DNA of 64,000 nucleotides from Methylobacterium sp. (GCA_013823325.1 PNLY01000008.1:1-64000), one strand, 5' to 3'. Shown: positions 49,858 through 59,314, numbered from the stretch's first letter. Program-made: numbers and translations. Notes: generated by a model from the letters alone, not told the origin.

Positions 49858-51227
49858 CCGACCAGCACCGCGACCCGGTGCATCGGGTTGGCGCCGTAGC
49901 CCTGCGGGTTCCAGCCGCCGGCGACATGCGGCTGCGCCCGGCCCTTGCTGTCGGTGGCGCGGACCCAGAGCTCGTAATAGCCGTCGGAGGGCAGTTCGAC
50001 CTCGGCCGTCCAGCGCCGCCAGTCATAGCGGTTCTTCGGCTCGGCCGCCTTGGCCGGTTGCCAGGTCGCGCCGAAATCGATGGAGACGTCGACGCGCGAG
50101 ACGCCCTCATGCCCGTCCCAGGCCGCGCCGCGCAGAGCGAGCTTGCGCGTGCCGGCGGCGAGGCGCGTGCCGTTGGCCGGGTTGGTGATGATGCCGCGCA
50201 CCGGCATGTCGGTCATGGTGCGCATATTGGAATCGTCGGTCTTGCCGCCGGGGATCATCGGCTTGATCGCGACGGAATAGGAGGTGCCGCCCATGCCCTG
50301 GCCGTCGTGCACCTTGTCACGGATGGCGATCCGCTTCAGCCATTTATGCGAGACCGAGGCCGGGAAGCCGGGGATGATCACACGCAGCGGTCCGCCATGG
50401 ATCGCCGGCAGCGGCTGGCCGTTCATCGCCCAGACCAGCAGCGCATGCGGCTCCAGCGCCGCCGCGATCGGCACGCCGCGCGAGATCGCATCCTTGGTCG
50501 CGTCACCGGAGAGGTGCTGGTCGGCGCCGTAGTTGCCGGTATGGACGGCTGTCGATTTCAGACCGGCGCTCTGCAGCACGTCGGCGAGCGGCACGCCGGT
50601 CCATTCGGCGCAGCCGGCGCCGCCATTGGTCCACTGGTTGCCGCGCGCCTGCGGCTGGAAGAAGGAGCGGCCATTGCCGCCGCATTCCAGCACCATGCGG
50701 AAGGTCTTGTGCGTGAACTTCTGCTTGAGCTCGCCGAGCTTGATCTTCAGCGGCGTGTTGACCTCGCCGTCGATGGTCAACTCCCAGGCGTCGCCTTCGG
50801 TGAAGGGCTCTGGCGTCTGGCCGTTGTTGCGGACGTAGAACTTCTCGATCGGCGTGGTGTCGTCGTCGAGCATGTGCTCGGGCGTCTCGGCGACGAGCGG
50901 GCGGTCGCCGAGCAGGATCAGGCCCTTGGCCTTGCCGGGAAAGTCGAGCAGTTGCGGGCCCTTCGGCGCGGCGGCTGCCGGAGCCGCGGATGGGACGGGG
51001 GAGGCTGGCGGCGTGCCTTGCGCCAGCGCGGCAGGAATCAGCCCAGCTGGCATCTGGTCGGAGAACGGGATCGCGCCGCCGACGGCGGCGCCCATCGCCG
51101 CGAGCCCGGCGCCGCCGAGGAAGCCGCGGCGCGAGGAGCCGGTGCGGCGGCCGAAGGCCAGCGCATCGCCGCGCTCGGGATCGTCGCCATAAAGTTCGCC
51201 CAGGGACCGTTCCTGCTTGCCCATCAT
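49854..51227 (-). CDS. sorA: Sulfite dehydrogenase molybdenum subunit
   Basis: 457 residues. Twin-arginine signal (SSRRGFLGGAGLAAMG, about 31-46) for folded export with the molybdenum cofactor. Oxidoreductase molybdopterin-binding domain with the Mo-binding Cys182 (RMVLECGGNGRSFF), GGAGCAEWTGVPLADVL, and HGGPLRVIIPGFPASVSHKW; the C-terminal 120 residues are the Ig-like dimerisation domain (ISRVDVSIDFGATW-type, here VSRVDVSIDFGATWQPAKAA). It oxidises sulfite to sulfate in the periplasm. Paired with sorB. Confidence 0.88.
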   Translation of the reverse strand: MMGKQERSLGELYGDDPERGDALAFGRRTGSSRRGFLGGAGLAAMGAAVGGAIPFSDQMPAGLIPAALAQGTPPASPVPSAAPAAAAPKGPQLLDFPGKAKGLILLGDRPLVAETPEHMLDDDTTPIEKFYVRNNGQTPEPFTEGDAWELTIDGEVNTPLKIKLGELKQKFTHKTFRMVLECGGNGRSFFQPQARGNQWTNGGAGCAEWTGVPLADVLQSAGLKSTAVHTGNYGADQHLSGDATKDAISRGVPIAAALEPHALLVWAMNGQPLPAIHGGPLRVIIPGFPASVSHKWLKRIAIRDKVHDGQGMGGTSYSVAIKPMIPGGKTDDSNMRTMTDMPVRGIITNPANGTRLAAGTRKLALRGAAWDGHEGVSRVDVSIDFGATWQPAKAAEPKNRYDWRRWTAEVELPSDGYYELWVRATDSKGRAQPHVAGGWNPQGYGANPMHRVAVLVG

Positions 51228-51316
51228 GTCCTCCCTCGCGGCGGCGCCCTTGCGCCGGCGTTCTGGAACAAGACGCGGGAGCCGGCCGGATCATTCCATC
51301 CGATCGCAAAAATATC

Positions 51317-52075
51317 TCAGGCGAGGCAGGGCTGGGCGCTCGGCCAGCCGTTCAGCAGGGCGGTGCGCAGCCGCGCGACCCTGTCCGCAGGCTCGCTCGT
51401 CAGGGCTCTGAGGAAACCGGCGATCATCTCGAAGCGCGCTGGCGGCATCCCGGTCGCGATCAGGAGATAGCCGTGCCCGCCGGCGCTCCAGCCTGCCAGC
51501 GTCCCGGTCGACTGGTCCAATGGGGGCGCCGGTTCCGTGTGCGGGCTGACATGCAAGCTGAGCCGGCAACCACGCAGGCCGACGAAGCCGACCCGGACCT
51601 GTCCGGTCGCCGAGGTGGCCTGCCAGACCGGCTGCAATCCGAGCCGGGCAAGCTCGCTCGAGGCGGAGCCCGCTGCGGCTGGCGCGATCGTCACCACAGT
51701 CTGAGCGGATGTCGCCGCGAACTGCTCATGCGCCGCGAGGGATGCGGCGAGGAAGCTCTCGGAAGCGTCCTGCCGCAGCAGCATCGGCGTCAGCGCGACG
51801 GCCACGGTGACGAGGAGCACGGCGGCGATCGCCGCGACTCGTCGCCAGCCTGCACGCGACGGTGCCGGGACTGAGGGCAGGGGCGGCGTGTCGTCATCCG
51901 ACAGCCCCTGCAATTCCTGCTTCAGCCGGACGATGCCGCGCAGCGTCTCTGCCGCTTCCGGCGAGGTCGCCAGCCGCTGCGCCATGGCGCGCTGCTCAGC
52001 CGGCGCCAGCTCGCCATCGGCGAAGGCGTTCAGCTTCTCCCAGCCCGATGGGAGCGACTGGTCAGCCGGCGGCAT
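51317..52075 (-). CDS. Anti-sigma factor, membrane-anchored
   Basis: 252 residues from ATG 52073-52075 (MPPADQSLPSGWEKLNAFAD); a GTG at 52093 is an alternative. The N-terminal cytoplasmic part has the anti-sigma-like WEKLNAFADGELAPAEQRAM without a zinc HxxxCxxC motif, one TM helix near 80-100 (VAAIAAVLLVTVAVALTPML) and a periplasmic domain of about 150 residues. It overlaps the ECF sigma gene, the normal partner arrangement. The periplasmic part may sense the stress that relieves inhibition. Confidence 0.75.
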   Translation of the reverse strand: MPPADQSLPSGWEKLNAFADGELAPAEQRAMAQRLATSPEAAETLRGIVRLKQELQGLSDDDTPPLPSVPAPSRAGWRRVAAIAAVLLVTVAVALTPMLLRQDASESFLAASLAAHEQFAATSAQTVVTIAPAAAGSASSELARLGLQPVWQATSATGQVRVGFVGLRGCRLSLHVSPHTEPAPPLDQSTGTLAGWSAGGHGYLLIATGMPPARFEMIAGFLRALTSEPADRVARLRTALLNGWPSAQPCLA

Positions 52076-52586
52076 GGCGCGCTGGGAGCACACGGATATT
52101 GGCTCCCCCTATGACCTGGAGCAGCATGGCCCGGGCGCGCGACAGGCGGCTCATGACCGTGCCGGCCGGCACGCCGATCAGCGCTGCCGCCTCCGCATAG
52201 CTGAAGCCGTCGAGATCGACCAAGACCACCACCTCCTTCATCGCGACCGGCAGCTGCTCCAGCGCCTGCCGCACCGTGATCGCGCTGAGCGCGCGCTCGT
52301 CGAAACGCCAATCGGCCGGCTCGGGCGCCGGCGTTCCCTGCTCGCGCTGCCGCCGCCGGCTTTGGTCGATCAGCAGGTTGCGCAGGATACTGTAGAGCCA
52401 GCGGCGATAGGCGGGATCGTCCACCGGCTCGCTCCTGGCCGTCAGCACCCGCAAGGCGGCTTCCTGCGCGGCGTCGGCGGCCTGCTCCCGGTCGCGCGTC
52501 AGCGCGCAGGCATAGCGGAACAGCCGCGCCCATTCGCGTTCGAGCCGCGCGCGGCGCGCGCTCGCCTTGCGTTCGTCGCGCCACAT
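52062..52586 (-). CDS. ECF-type RNA polymerase sigma factor
   Basis: 174 residues. Region 2 (ALTRDREQAADAAQEAALRV, then YRRWLYSILRNLLIDQSRRR) and region 4 (LPVAMKEVVVLVDLDGFSYA, then EAAALIGVPAGTVMSRLSRA) are both clear, without a sigma 3 domain. First gene of the minus-strand unit followed by anti-sigma, sorA and sorB, so it may control the sulfite oxidation genes as well as itself. The partner anti-sigma gene overlaps its 3' end. Confidence 0.85.
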   Translation of the reverse strand: MWRDERKASARRARLEREWARLFRYACALTRDREQAADAAQEAALRVLTARSEPVDDPAYRRWLYSILRNLLIDQSRRRQREQGTPAPEPADWRFDERALSAITVRQALEQLPVAMKEVVVLVDLDGFSYAEAAALIGVPAGTVMSRLSRARAMLLQVIGGANIRVLPARHAAG

Positions 52587-52714
52587 GCTCGCGCCATCCG
52601 AACCGGTTCATGCCGCGAGCGGGCGAGGCCAACGCTGGGCCGCCGCGACGCCGGCGAGCATAGGCGAGGATTCGCGAAAGCGGAACTGGAGTGGGGCCGA
52701 GGTCGTCCGGCTGG

Positions 52715-53878
52715 TCAGCCGGCGCGCTTGGCGAGCGCGACTCGGTAGGCGTCGAGGACGCCGTCGATCATCGCGTTCAGGCAGAAATTGGCCCTGACAT
52801 GCGAAGCGAGATCGGCTGCCTCAGCCAGGCGCTCGGCTGCGGGTGTCGCCAGGGCCTTGCGGATGGCGCCCGCCAGGATGGTCGGCTCGTTGGCGGGGAT
52901 CAGCCTTCCGGCATGCCGGGGGCCGTAGATCTCCTTTATGCCGCCGACATCGGTCGCGATCAGCGGCTGGGCCGCCGCGGCCGCTTCCAGGATCACATAG
53001 GGCAGCGATTCCGCCCGCGACGGGATCACCATGACATGCGCTTTGGCGAGCGCGGCGCGGATCGGTCCCGGCGGCTCGAACACGCATTGGCTCGCGACGC
53101 CCTGGTCGACCGTCATCTGCCGCAGCAGCGCCTCGTCCGGGCCGGAGCCGACGATCAGCACGCGCGGCGTCAGCCCGTCGCGACCTCTCATCAGGGCAAG
53201 CGCCTCGATCAGCGTGTCGACGCCCTTGGCCGAGCGCAATTCGCCGAGATAGACGAGGTCGAATTCGGCATCGGCATGGTCGATCGGCTCGAACTCGGCT
53301 TCCGAGATGCCGTTCAGGACGATGCGGTGATCGGTGCGCGGCTTGTGCCCGATATGAGCTTCGAACCGCCCCGCGATGAAGGCACTCTCGAACAGGAACA
53401 TGTCGGTTGCCGGTTCGAGGAGACGCTCGATCGCCATGTAGAGGCGGTGCTCGGCGCTGCCGGGCTTGTAGTTGAAGCTGCCGCCATGCGGCGTATAGGC
53501 GGTGACATAGCACCTGCCGGGCGAGACCAGGGCCGGCACGCGGGCATAGACGCCGCCCTTGGAGCCGTGCGCATGCACGATCTGCGGCGCGATACGCTTG
53601 CGGGTCGAGACTTCCGAGATCTGCGCGCGCAGATCGGTGAGGCTCGGATAGCGCGACATCGGCACGCGGGTGACGCCGAGCGAAAGCTGCGGCCCGAGTT
53701 CGGCGAAGATCTGGTCGCCGCGCGGTCCGCCCGTGGTCGAATCACAGAAGATGCCGACGTCGTGGCCGCGTTCGATCTGGCCGCGGGCGAGGTCGAGCAC
53801 ATGCCGGAACAGCCCGCCGAGCGGCGCGCGGAAGACATGCAGGATCTTGAGCGGAGCGGAGCTGGCCACGGCGGACAT
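52715..53878 (-). CDS. Glycosyltransferase family 4 (GT-B)
   Basis: 387 residues, GT-B fold. N-terminal domain with FRAPLGGLFRHVLDLARGQI and a C-terminal domain with LDLVYLGELRSAKGVDTLIE-like strand (FDLVYLGELRSAKGVDTLIE) and the EX7E motif region VIPSRAESLPYVILEAAAAA, followed by QPLIATDVGGIKEI. It should add a sugar to a lipid-linked polysaccharide repeat. It is part of the EPS cluster and lies next to the export lipoprotein gene. Confidence 0.8.
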   Translation of the reverse strand: MSAVASSAPLKILHVFRAPLGGLFRHVLDLARGQIERGHDVGIFCDSTTGGPRGDQIFAELGPQLSLGVTRVPMSRYPSLTDLRAQISEVSTRKRIAPQIVHAHGSKGGVYARVPALVSPGRCYVTAYTPHGGSFNYKPGSAEHRLYMAIERLLEPATDMFLFESAFIAGRFEAHIGHKPRTDHRIVLNGISEAEFEPIDHADAEFDLVYLGELRSAKGVDTLIEALALMRGRDGLTPRVLIVGSGPDEALLRQMTVDQGVASQCVFEPPGPIRAALAKAHVMVIPSRAESLPYVILEAAAAAQPLIATDVGGIKEIYGPRHAGRLIPANEPTILAGAIRKALATPAAERLAEAADLASHVRANFCLNAMIDGVLDAYRVALAKRAG

Positions 53879-53901
53879 GGTCTCGGGAACCCCCGTCGCG
53901 G

Positions 53902-54465
53902 TCAGAACCAGCGTTCCTTGATCACGATCGTGTCGCCGGGCCGGACCGGATAGGTGATCGGTACCGTGCCGGTGACGAGCTGGCCGTCCATCAGGCGGGT
54001 GACCTCGGCATAGTTGCGCTGGCCGCGTGGGGTGAAGCCGCCGGCGATTGCCACCGCCGTCTGCACCGTCATGCCGTTGACGAACGGGAACTGGCCGGAA
54101 TTGGTGACCTCGCCGAGCACGAAGAACGGCCGGTAGGCGTCGACCTCGACCGAGACCTTGGGCTCGCGCAGATAGCCGGCGCGCAGGCGCGCCTCGATCG
54201 CGCGCTCGAGCTGCTGCGTCGAGCGTCCCTGCGCCTCGACCGCGCCGATCAGCGGCATGGAGATGCGGCCGGAGCCGTCGACGGCATAGATGTTCGAGAG
54301 ATTGTCCTGGCCGAAGACGATGACGCGCAGCTTGTCGCCGCTGGCGAGCTGGTAGGGGGCGGTCCGCTCGACGGCGAATTCGGGCGCTTCGATGCGCGGC
54401 GCGCAGCCGGCCACTGCGAGCGCAGCGGCAAGCGCCAGACAGACGGGATGTCTACTCATCATCAC
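53902..54465 (-). CDS. Polysaccharide export lipoprotein, Wza/BexD-like
   Basis: 187 residues with a lipoprotein signal (LALAAALAVAGCAP, lipobox VAGC). Poly_export domain near 35-120 (LASGDKLRVIVFGQDNLSNI, VDGSGRISMPLIGAVEAQGR) and a SLBB-like part (GEVTNSGQFPFVNGMTVQTA). Short for a full Wza; this is the periplasmic/outer membrane channel class found in alphaproteobacteria. It is divergent from the Wzc-like gene, its expected partner. Confidence 0.82.
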   Translation of the reverse strand: MMMSRHPVCLALAAALAVAGCAPRIEAPEFAVERTAPYQLASGDKLRVIVFGQDNLSNIYAVDGSGRISMPLIGAVEAQGRSTQQLERAIEARLRAGYLREPKVSVEVDAYRPFFVLGEVTNSGQFPFVNGMTVQTAVAIAGGFTPRGQRNYAEVTRLMDGQLVTGTVPITYPVRPGDTIVIKERWF

Positions 54466-54645
54466 CGGCGAACCCTTCAGAATCTGCCCGTAGGGTTAGG
54501 CCGACATGGTTAACAAAAGCTGAGCGAACGGTTGCAGGGTGCATCCGGGCGTTGCGGCGCCTTAACCCGGCACTAACCTTAATGCGCTCAGATGAGGCTG
54601 CGTGCTCTCCAAAGGGCACGAGAGTTCTGCGTGAATGGAAGCCTC

Positions 54646-56826
54646 ATGACCGCTCGCTACGACACCGTTGCGGCCGCCGGCGAGAGCCGCTCCGACCTGC
54701 TCGACCTGCCGGCCCTCTGGGCCGCGATCAAGGCGAAGAAGCTCTGGATCATCGGGCTGACGCTGGCCGCCCTCGGGCTGTCCTTCGTCGCGGTCAACGT
54801 CATTCCGCCGCGCTATACCGGCCAGGCGCAGCTGCTGCTGCAGAGCCGCGACAGCTATTTCACGCGGCCGGGCCAATCGGAGGTCGCCGGCCAGCAATTC
54901 GATCCGGAAGCCGTGCAGAGTCAGGTCCAGGTCGTGCTGTCGCGCGACCTGGCGCGCGAGGCGATCAAGCGCATCGGGCTGGTCGGCAATCCCGAATTCG
55001 ATTCCGGCGCCGGCGCGCTCGGCGCACTGAGGAAGATCGGCGTCCTTGTCGGCATCGGCGCCCATCCGGCCGATCGCTCGCCGGAGGAGCGGGTGCTGGA
55101 AGCCTATTACGACCGGCTCCTGGTCTTCCCGGTCGGTCGCTCGCGCATCGTCGCGGTCGAGTTCACCTCGCGGGACCCGGCGCTCGCGGCCAAAGCCGCC
55201 AACGATATCGCCGCCGTCTATCTCGAAATGGAGGAGGCGGCCAAGCAGGACACCGCCCGCAGCGCCTCGTCCTGGCTCTCGACCATGATCGACCCACTGC
55301 GCAAGAAGCTGGCGGAATCGGAGGCCAAGGTCGAGGCGTTCCGCTCCCGCCACGGCCTGCTCGTCGGCGCCAACAACACCACCATCACCGCCCAGCAGCT
55401 CGCCGACCTGTCGACGCAGCTCTCCAATGCGCGCAACCAGCAGGCAGAGGCCCAGGCCAAGGCCGGGATCATCCGTGACGCCATCAAGAGCGGGCGCACC
55501 TTCGATATTCCTGATGTCGCCAACAATGAGCTCGTCCGCCGGCTGATCGAGCAGCGCGTCAACCTGCGCGCCCAGATCGCGCTGGAATCGCGCAACCTCC
55601 TCTCGGAGCATCCGCGCATCAAGGAGCTGAATGCCCAGCTCGCCGATCTCGAAGGCCAGATCCGCGCCGCCGCCGAGCGCGCCGTGCGCACGCTGGAGAA
55701 CGAGGCCAAGATCGCCGGCCAGCGGGTCGAGAGCGTCACCGCCGCGCTCGACGGCCAGAAGAAGACGGCCTCCGGCGCCAATGACGACGAGGTCCAGCTG
55801 CGTGCGCTCGAGCGCGAGGCCCGCACCCAGCGCGAGCAGCTCGAGCAATACATGCTGCGCTATCGCGAGGCGCTCGCCCGCGACGCCCAGAACGCCACGC
55901 CGGCCGATGCCCGCATCATCTCGCGTGCCGTCGAGCCGACCGCGCCCTCCTTCCCGAAGAAGCTGCCGACCATGGTCGTGGCGACGCTGGCGACCTTCCT
56001 GGTCGCGCTGGCGGCGGTGGTCTCGCGCGAGCTCCTGAACGGCGGCGCGTCGACGCCGGCGCAGGACGCGCCTCGCCGCAAGGGCCCGAATAATCGCGGC
56101 GAGCCGGGCTTCGGTGCACCGAAGGACGAGGAAGAGGACCGGGAGGAGGGCGAGTTCAAAGCGCCGCCGCCGCGCCGCGAGCGCATCGCCGGCCTCCTGA
56201 CCCATGGCGGGCGCGTCGGTCAGCTTCATCTCGACCTCGCCGACCCGGAGGCGGGTGCGGCCGATCTCTCGGCCTGCATCAACAAGCCGAGCGAAGGCCA
56301 TGCGCCGCTCGTCGTTGTGCTGGACGGGGCCGAGCCCGGCGAGGCATCGCCGCGGGCGCTGGCGCAGCTCCTCTCCGAGCGCAGCCGCTGCATCCTGATC
56401 GACCTTGCCAGCGATAGCCGCGACCACGCCGGCTTCTCCGAACTGCTCGCTGGCGAGGCGATGTTCTCCGACATCATCACGCGCGAGCCGGATTCGCGTC
56501 TTCACGAGATTGCACCGGGCCGAGCCGGCCGCGCAGCCGTGCTGGCGGCGTCCGACATCGTCGACGTCGCGCTCGACGCGCTCTGCGAGACCTATGACTG
56601 GGTGCTGGTCGCCGCCGCTTCGACCGACGAGGCCGAGACGCTGGCGCCGCTGCTTGGCCGCGCCCAGGGTGCGCTGGTGATGGCCGGCCATATCGGCAAC
56701 GGCCATGCGGTCGAGGCCGCCTATCGCCTCACCGACCTGACCGGAGCCCCGATCGCGCTCGTCATGGTCGAGGCTCCGGAGCCGGTCGAGATCGCCGTGC
56801 CGGAGAAGGAGCCGGTGCCGGCCTGA
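54646..56826 (+). CDS. Wzc/GumC-like polysaccharide co-polymerase with degenerate kinase domain
   Basis: 726 residues from ATG 54646 (MTARYDTVAAAGESRSDLLD). Wzz-type N terminus with TM near 35-58 and LVVFPVGRSRIVAVEFTSRD-like strand, a long coiled coil (about 200-420), second TM near 445-465, then a cytoplasmic domain. The latter aligns with bacterial tyrosine kinases of this family, but the P-loop reads GAEPGEASP where GxxPGEGKST is expected, and the hydrophobic ILIDLASDS replaces Walker A'. The terminal tyrosine cluster is also absent. So it probably organises the export complex without kinase activity. Confidence 0.8.
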   Translation: MTARYDTVAAAGESRSDLLDLPALWAAIKAKKLWIIGLTLAALGLSFVAVNVIPPRYTGQAQLLLQSRDSYFTRPGQSEVAGQQFDPEAVQSQVQVVLSRDLAREAIKRIGLVGNPEFDSGAGALGALRKIGVLVGIGAHPADRSPEERVLEAYYDRLLVFPVGRSRIVAVEFTSRDPALAAKAANDIAAVYLEMEEAAKQDTARSASSWLSTMIDPLRKKLAESEAKVEAFRSRHGLLVGANNTTITAQQLADLSTQLSNARNQQAEAQAKAGIIRDAIKSGRTFDIPDVANNELVRRLIEQRVNLRAQIALESRNLLSEHPRIKELNAQLADLEGQIRAAAERAVRTLENEAKIAGQRVESVTAALDGQKKTASGANDDEVQLRALEREARTQREQLEQYMLRYREALARDAQNATPADARIISRAVEPTAPSFPKKLPTMVVATLATFLVALAAVVSRELLNGGASTPAQDAPRRKGPNNRGEPGFGAPKDEEEDREEGEFKAPPPRRERIAGLLTHGGRVGQLHLDLADPEAGAADLSACINKPSEGHAPLVVVLDGAEPGEASPRALAQLLSERSRCILIDLASDSRDHAGFSELLAGEAMFSDIITREPDSRLHEIAPGRAGRAAVLAASDIVDVALDALCETYDWVLVAAASTDEAETLAPLLGRAQGALVMAGHIGNGHAVEAAYRLTDLTGAPIALVMVEAPEPVEIAVPEKEPVPA

Positions 56827-56835
56827 GCATCGGAT

Positions 56836-56858
56836 CGAAAAGCGGGCACCGCTTTTCG
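56836..56858. repeat. Intergenic palindrome CGAAAAGCGG-gca-CCGCTTTTCG
   Basis: Perfect 10-bp inverted repeat with a 3-base loop between the convergent Wzc-like and GNAT genes. Elements of this type (gcatcggatcgaaaagcggg...) are frequent between genes in Rhizobiales genomes. The T-rich side can also act as a bidirectional terminator for the convergent genes. Confidence 0.65.
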
Positions 56859-56893
56859 GATGAATTCGGTGCTCCGACGAAGAGGCAGGCGGC

Positions 56894-58129
56894 CTACTCG
56901 TCCGCTTCCGCCGGCTTGCGCCGCTTCAGAAGGCCGAGGACACGTTGCGCTGTCTTCAATGCCAGCGGCGAGGCCTTGATCCGTCGCTTCAGCGCGCGCT
57001 TGGCCTGGCTGTAGCTGGCATAGGCTCGCCCCTTCGTCGTCAGCGGGAAGAAGGTGTCGACGAGTTCGTCGCTGTCGTCGCAGACCGTCGTCTTGTAGCG
57101 AGCCTCGCCGACGCCGAGATCGAACATGGCGAGGCCGGCGTTGCATTTGTGCTTGATCAGCTCGACCAGCAGGATCTCGCCCGGGCTCGTGCGCGCCGTT
57201 TCGGAGAGAAGGTCGAAGGAGGTCGCCATGCCGGAGAAGCGCTTGCCCTGCACGGCGCCGACATAGGTCGCGACCGAACGGCCGGCGAGGTCGAGCGAAT
57301 AGAGCTCGATTGCCGGCGGCCGGCCGGGGTGTCCGATCGCCCCCTCGCGCAGGAAGCTGCGGATCGCCGGAGCGGCGAACGGGTCCGGCACGCCCATCTG
57401 GGCGAAGCGGGCCGCCTTCTGCGCCAGGAACGCGTCGAGCACGCGTTCGATCTCGGCCTCGCTGCGGGCCTGGACCAGTTCGGACGGGCCGTACTCGGCG
57501 AAGCGGTTGCGCTTCGTCGTCATCTTCTTGCGGGCGTGCTTGCTCATCGAGCGCCGAAGCGTGCCCTCGCCGTCGCCCGAAACGAGGGCGAGCTTGTAGG
57601 CGCGGCTCGGGCTCTGGCCGGCGGCGAGCAGAGCCGGTGGATTGGCGATGCCCTGCCAGGCGGTCGGCTGGTTGATCAGGAACAGCGCGTCGATGCCGCC
57701 GATCGCCGCGCCGATCTCCTGCAGCAGCTGGCGGGTCGCCGCCGCATCGAGCGCCTCGGCAAAGCCGGGCCGGTAGAGCGCCATGTGATAATTGGCGTGC
57801 TTGCCGCCGACGAACTCGGCGAAGCGCGTGCCCAGGCGCCGGGTGATCACCAGCGGGAACAGTGCGAGCAGGCCGCCCTGGCTGTCCTCGACACGGACGA
57901 AGCGGAACTCCATGCCCTCCGCGCAGCCGATTGTCGTGGCGAAGGGCCGGACCCAGTCATAGGCCTGATAGGGCGTCACCAGTGCATCGGCCTCGAGCGC
58001 ACGCCAATCGGCTTCGAGCGCGGCAAGGTCGCTGCCAGCCCGGACTCTCGCCCACGGGCGCGCCTCCGCTTCCCGCCGCAGGGCAGGGGCAGTGGGCGGG
58101 CTGGGCGCGCGATCGGCGACGACGGACAT
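56894..58129 (-). CDS. GNAT-family protein, BcsL/CelD-like, polysaccharide locus
   Basis: 411 residues from ATG 58127-58129 (MSVVADRAPSPPTAPALRRE). Acetyltransf_6 (BcsL/CelD) features: LEADWRALEADALVTPYQAY near the start, FAEFVGGKHANYHMALYRPG, SKHARKKMTTKRNRFAEYGP and the C-terminal AGLAMFDLGVGEARYKTTVC. These proteins often modify or assist polysaccharide assembly with cellulose- or EPS-type loci. Adjacent to Wzc-like and deacetylase genes, which supports such a role; the donor and acceptor are not known. Confidence 0.75.
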   Translation of the reverse strand: MSVVADRAPSPPTAPALRREAEARPWARVRAGSDLAALEADWRALEADALVTPYQAYDWVRPFATTIGCAEGMEFRFVRVEDSQGGLLALFPLVITRRLGTRFAEFVGGKHANYHMALYRPGFAEALDAAATRQLLQEIGAAIGGIDALFLINQPTAWQGIANPPALLAAGQSPSRAYKLALVSGDGEGTLRRSMSKHARKKMTTKRNRFAEYGPSELVQARSEAEIERVLDAFLAQKAARFAQMGVPDPFAAPAIRSFLREGAIGHPGRPPAIELYSLDLAGRSVATYVGAVQGKRFSGMATSFDLLSETARTSPGEILLVELIKHKCNAGLAMFDLGVGEARYKTTVCDDSDELVDTFFPLTTKGRAYASYSQAKRALKRRIKASPLALKTAQRVLGLLKRRKPAEADE

Positions 58130-58245
58130 GCCGTCTTCCTTAACCCCGCATTGTGAACGGACCTGCCACTGTCGCGGACGTTGCAAGACAGCTTCGCCCA
58201 ACAGCGTTAGCGAAGGGTTGAATCGATCTCTCGGAGACGCCGGGC

Positions 58246-59298
58246 ATGAGCCTGCGCCACAAGGTTTTTTCGGCCGCCTTCACGGCCATCGCGGCGACCG
58301 GCGCCGATCGCTGGGCCAGGGGGCTCGCGCAGGGCAAGGGCGCGATCCTGACGCTGCATCATGTCCGCCCTGCGGCATCCGGCGGCTTCCGCCCGAACGG
58401 GCTGCTCGAGATCTCGCCTGATTTCCTCGACCGGGCGCTGACCCTGATCCGGGCTGAAGGCTACGACATCGTCTCGCTCGACGAGGCGCTTGTTCGGCTG
58501 GCCGATCCGAAACCCGGCCGCTTCTTCGTCGCGCTCACCTTCGACGACGGCTATCGCGACAATCTCGACCATGCCTGGCCGGTGCTGGCCAAGCACGGGG
58601 CGCCGTGGGTGCTCTATGTCGTTCGCGGCTTCGCCGAGCGCACCGCCCGGCTCTGGTGGCTGGAGCTGGAGGAGGCGATCCGGGCGCTACCACGCATCTC
58701 GGTCGAGCTTCCCAGTGGTCGCTTCGAGGCCCCCGCGGGGACCAATGCCGAGAAGCAGAAGGCGTTCGACCGGCTCTACTGGCGTCTGCGCAAAGGCCCG
58801 GAAGCGATTCTGCTCTCGGCGATTTCCGATCTCGGCCGGCAGGCGGGTATCGACCCTGTTGCGCTGGTCGAGCGCGAGTGCTTGCCGGTGGAGACGCTCT
58901 GCTCGCTCGCCGGCGCGCCCGGCGTCACCATCGGCGCGCACACCCTGAGTCATCCGATGCTGGCCAAGCATCCCGAAGCGGTTGCGCGTCGCGAGATCGC
59001 CGAGAGCAAGGCTTGGCTGGAGGCGGCGCTCGGCATGCCCGTCCGCCATTTCGCCTATCCGGTCGGTGATCCGACATCCGCCGGGCCGCGCGAGTTCGCT
59101 TTGGCGAAGGAGGCGGGCTTCGCCAGCGCCGTGACGACCCGGCCGGGGCATTTTTTCGCCGAACATGCCGAACATCTGCACGCGCTGCCACGGGTCTCGC
59201 TCAACGGCCTGCATCAGAGCGAGGCGGCGCTGAAGGCGCTGCTGTCCGGTTTGCCTTTCCTGCTGTGGAACCGGGGACAGCGTCTCAACTTAGATTGA
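58246..59298 (+). CDS. Polysaccharide deacetylase, NodB-homology
   Basis: 350 residues. NodB motifs: TFDDGYRDN (motif 1, Asp pair), GAHTLSHPML (motif 2, H-x3-H metal site) and FAYPVGDP (motif 3). No signal peptide is visible, so it may act at the inner face or with a cytoplasmic intermediate. Expected reaction: metal-dependent removal of N- or O-acetyl groups from a glycan. Divergent from the GNAT gene, in the EPS locus. Confidence 0.85.
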   Translation: MSLRHKVFSAAFTAIAATGADRWARGLAQGKGAILTLHHVRPAASGGFRPNGLLEISPDFLDRALTLIRAEGYDIVSLDEALVRLADPKPGRFFVALTFDDGYRDNLDHAWPVLAKHGAPWVLYVVRGFAERTARLWWLELEEAIRALPRISVELPSGRFEAPAGTNAEKQKAFDRLYWRLRKGPEAILLSAISDLGRQAGIDPVALVERECLPVETLCSLAGAPGVTIGAHTLSHPMLAKHPEAVARREIAESKAWLEAALGMPVRHFAYPVGDPTSAGPREFALAKEAGFASAVTTRPGHFFAEHAEHLHALPRVSLNGLHQSEAALKALLSGLPFLLWNRGQRLNLD

Positions 59299-59314
59299 GT
59301 GGGAAGAGGGATCG

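Noticed and set aside
54562-56706. 714-codon minus-strand frame opposite the Wzc-like gene
   Set aside because: Clearly antisense to a well-supported gene; composition is Arg/Gly/Asp-rich without domains.
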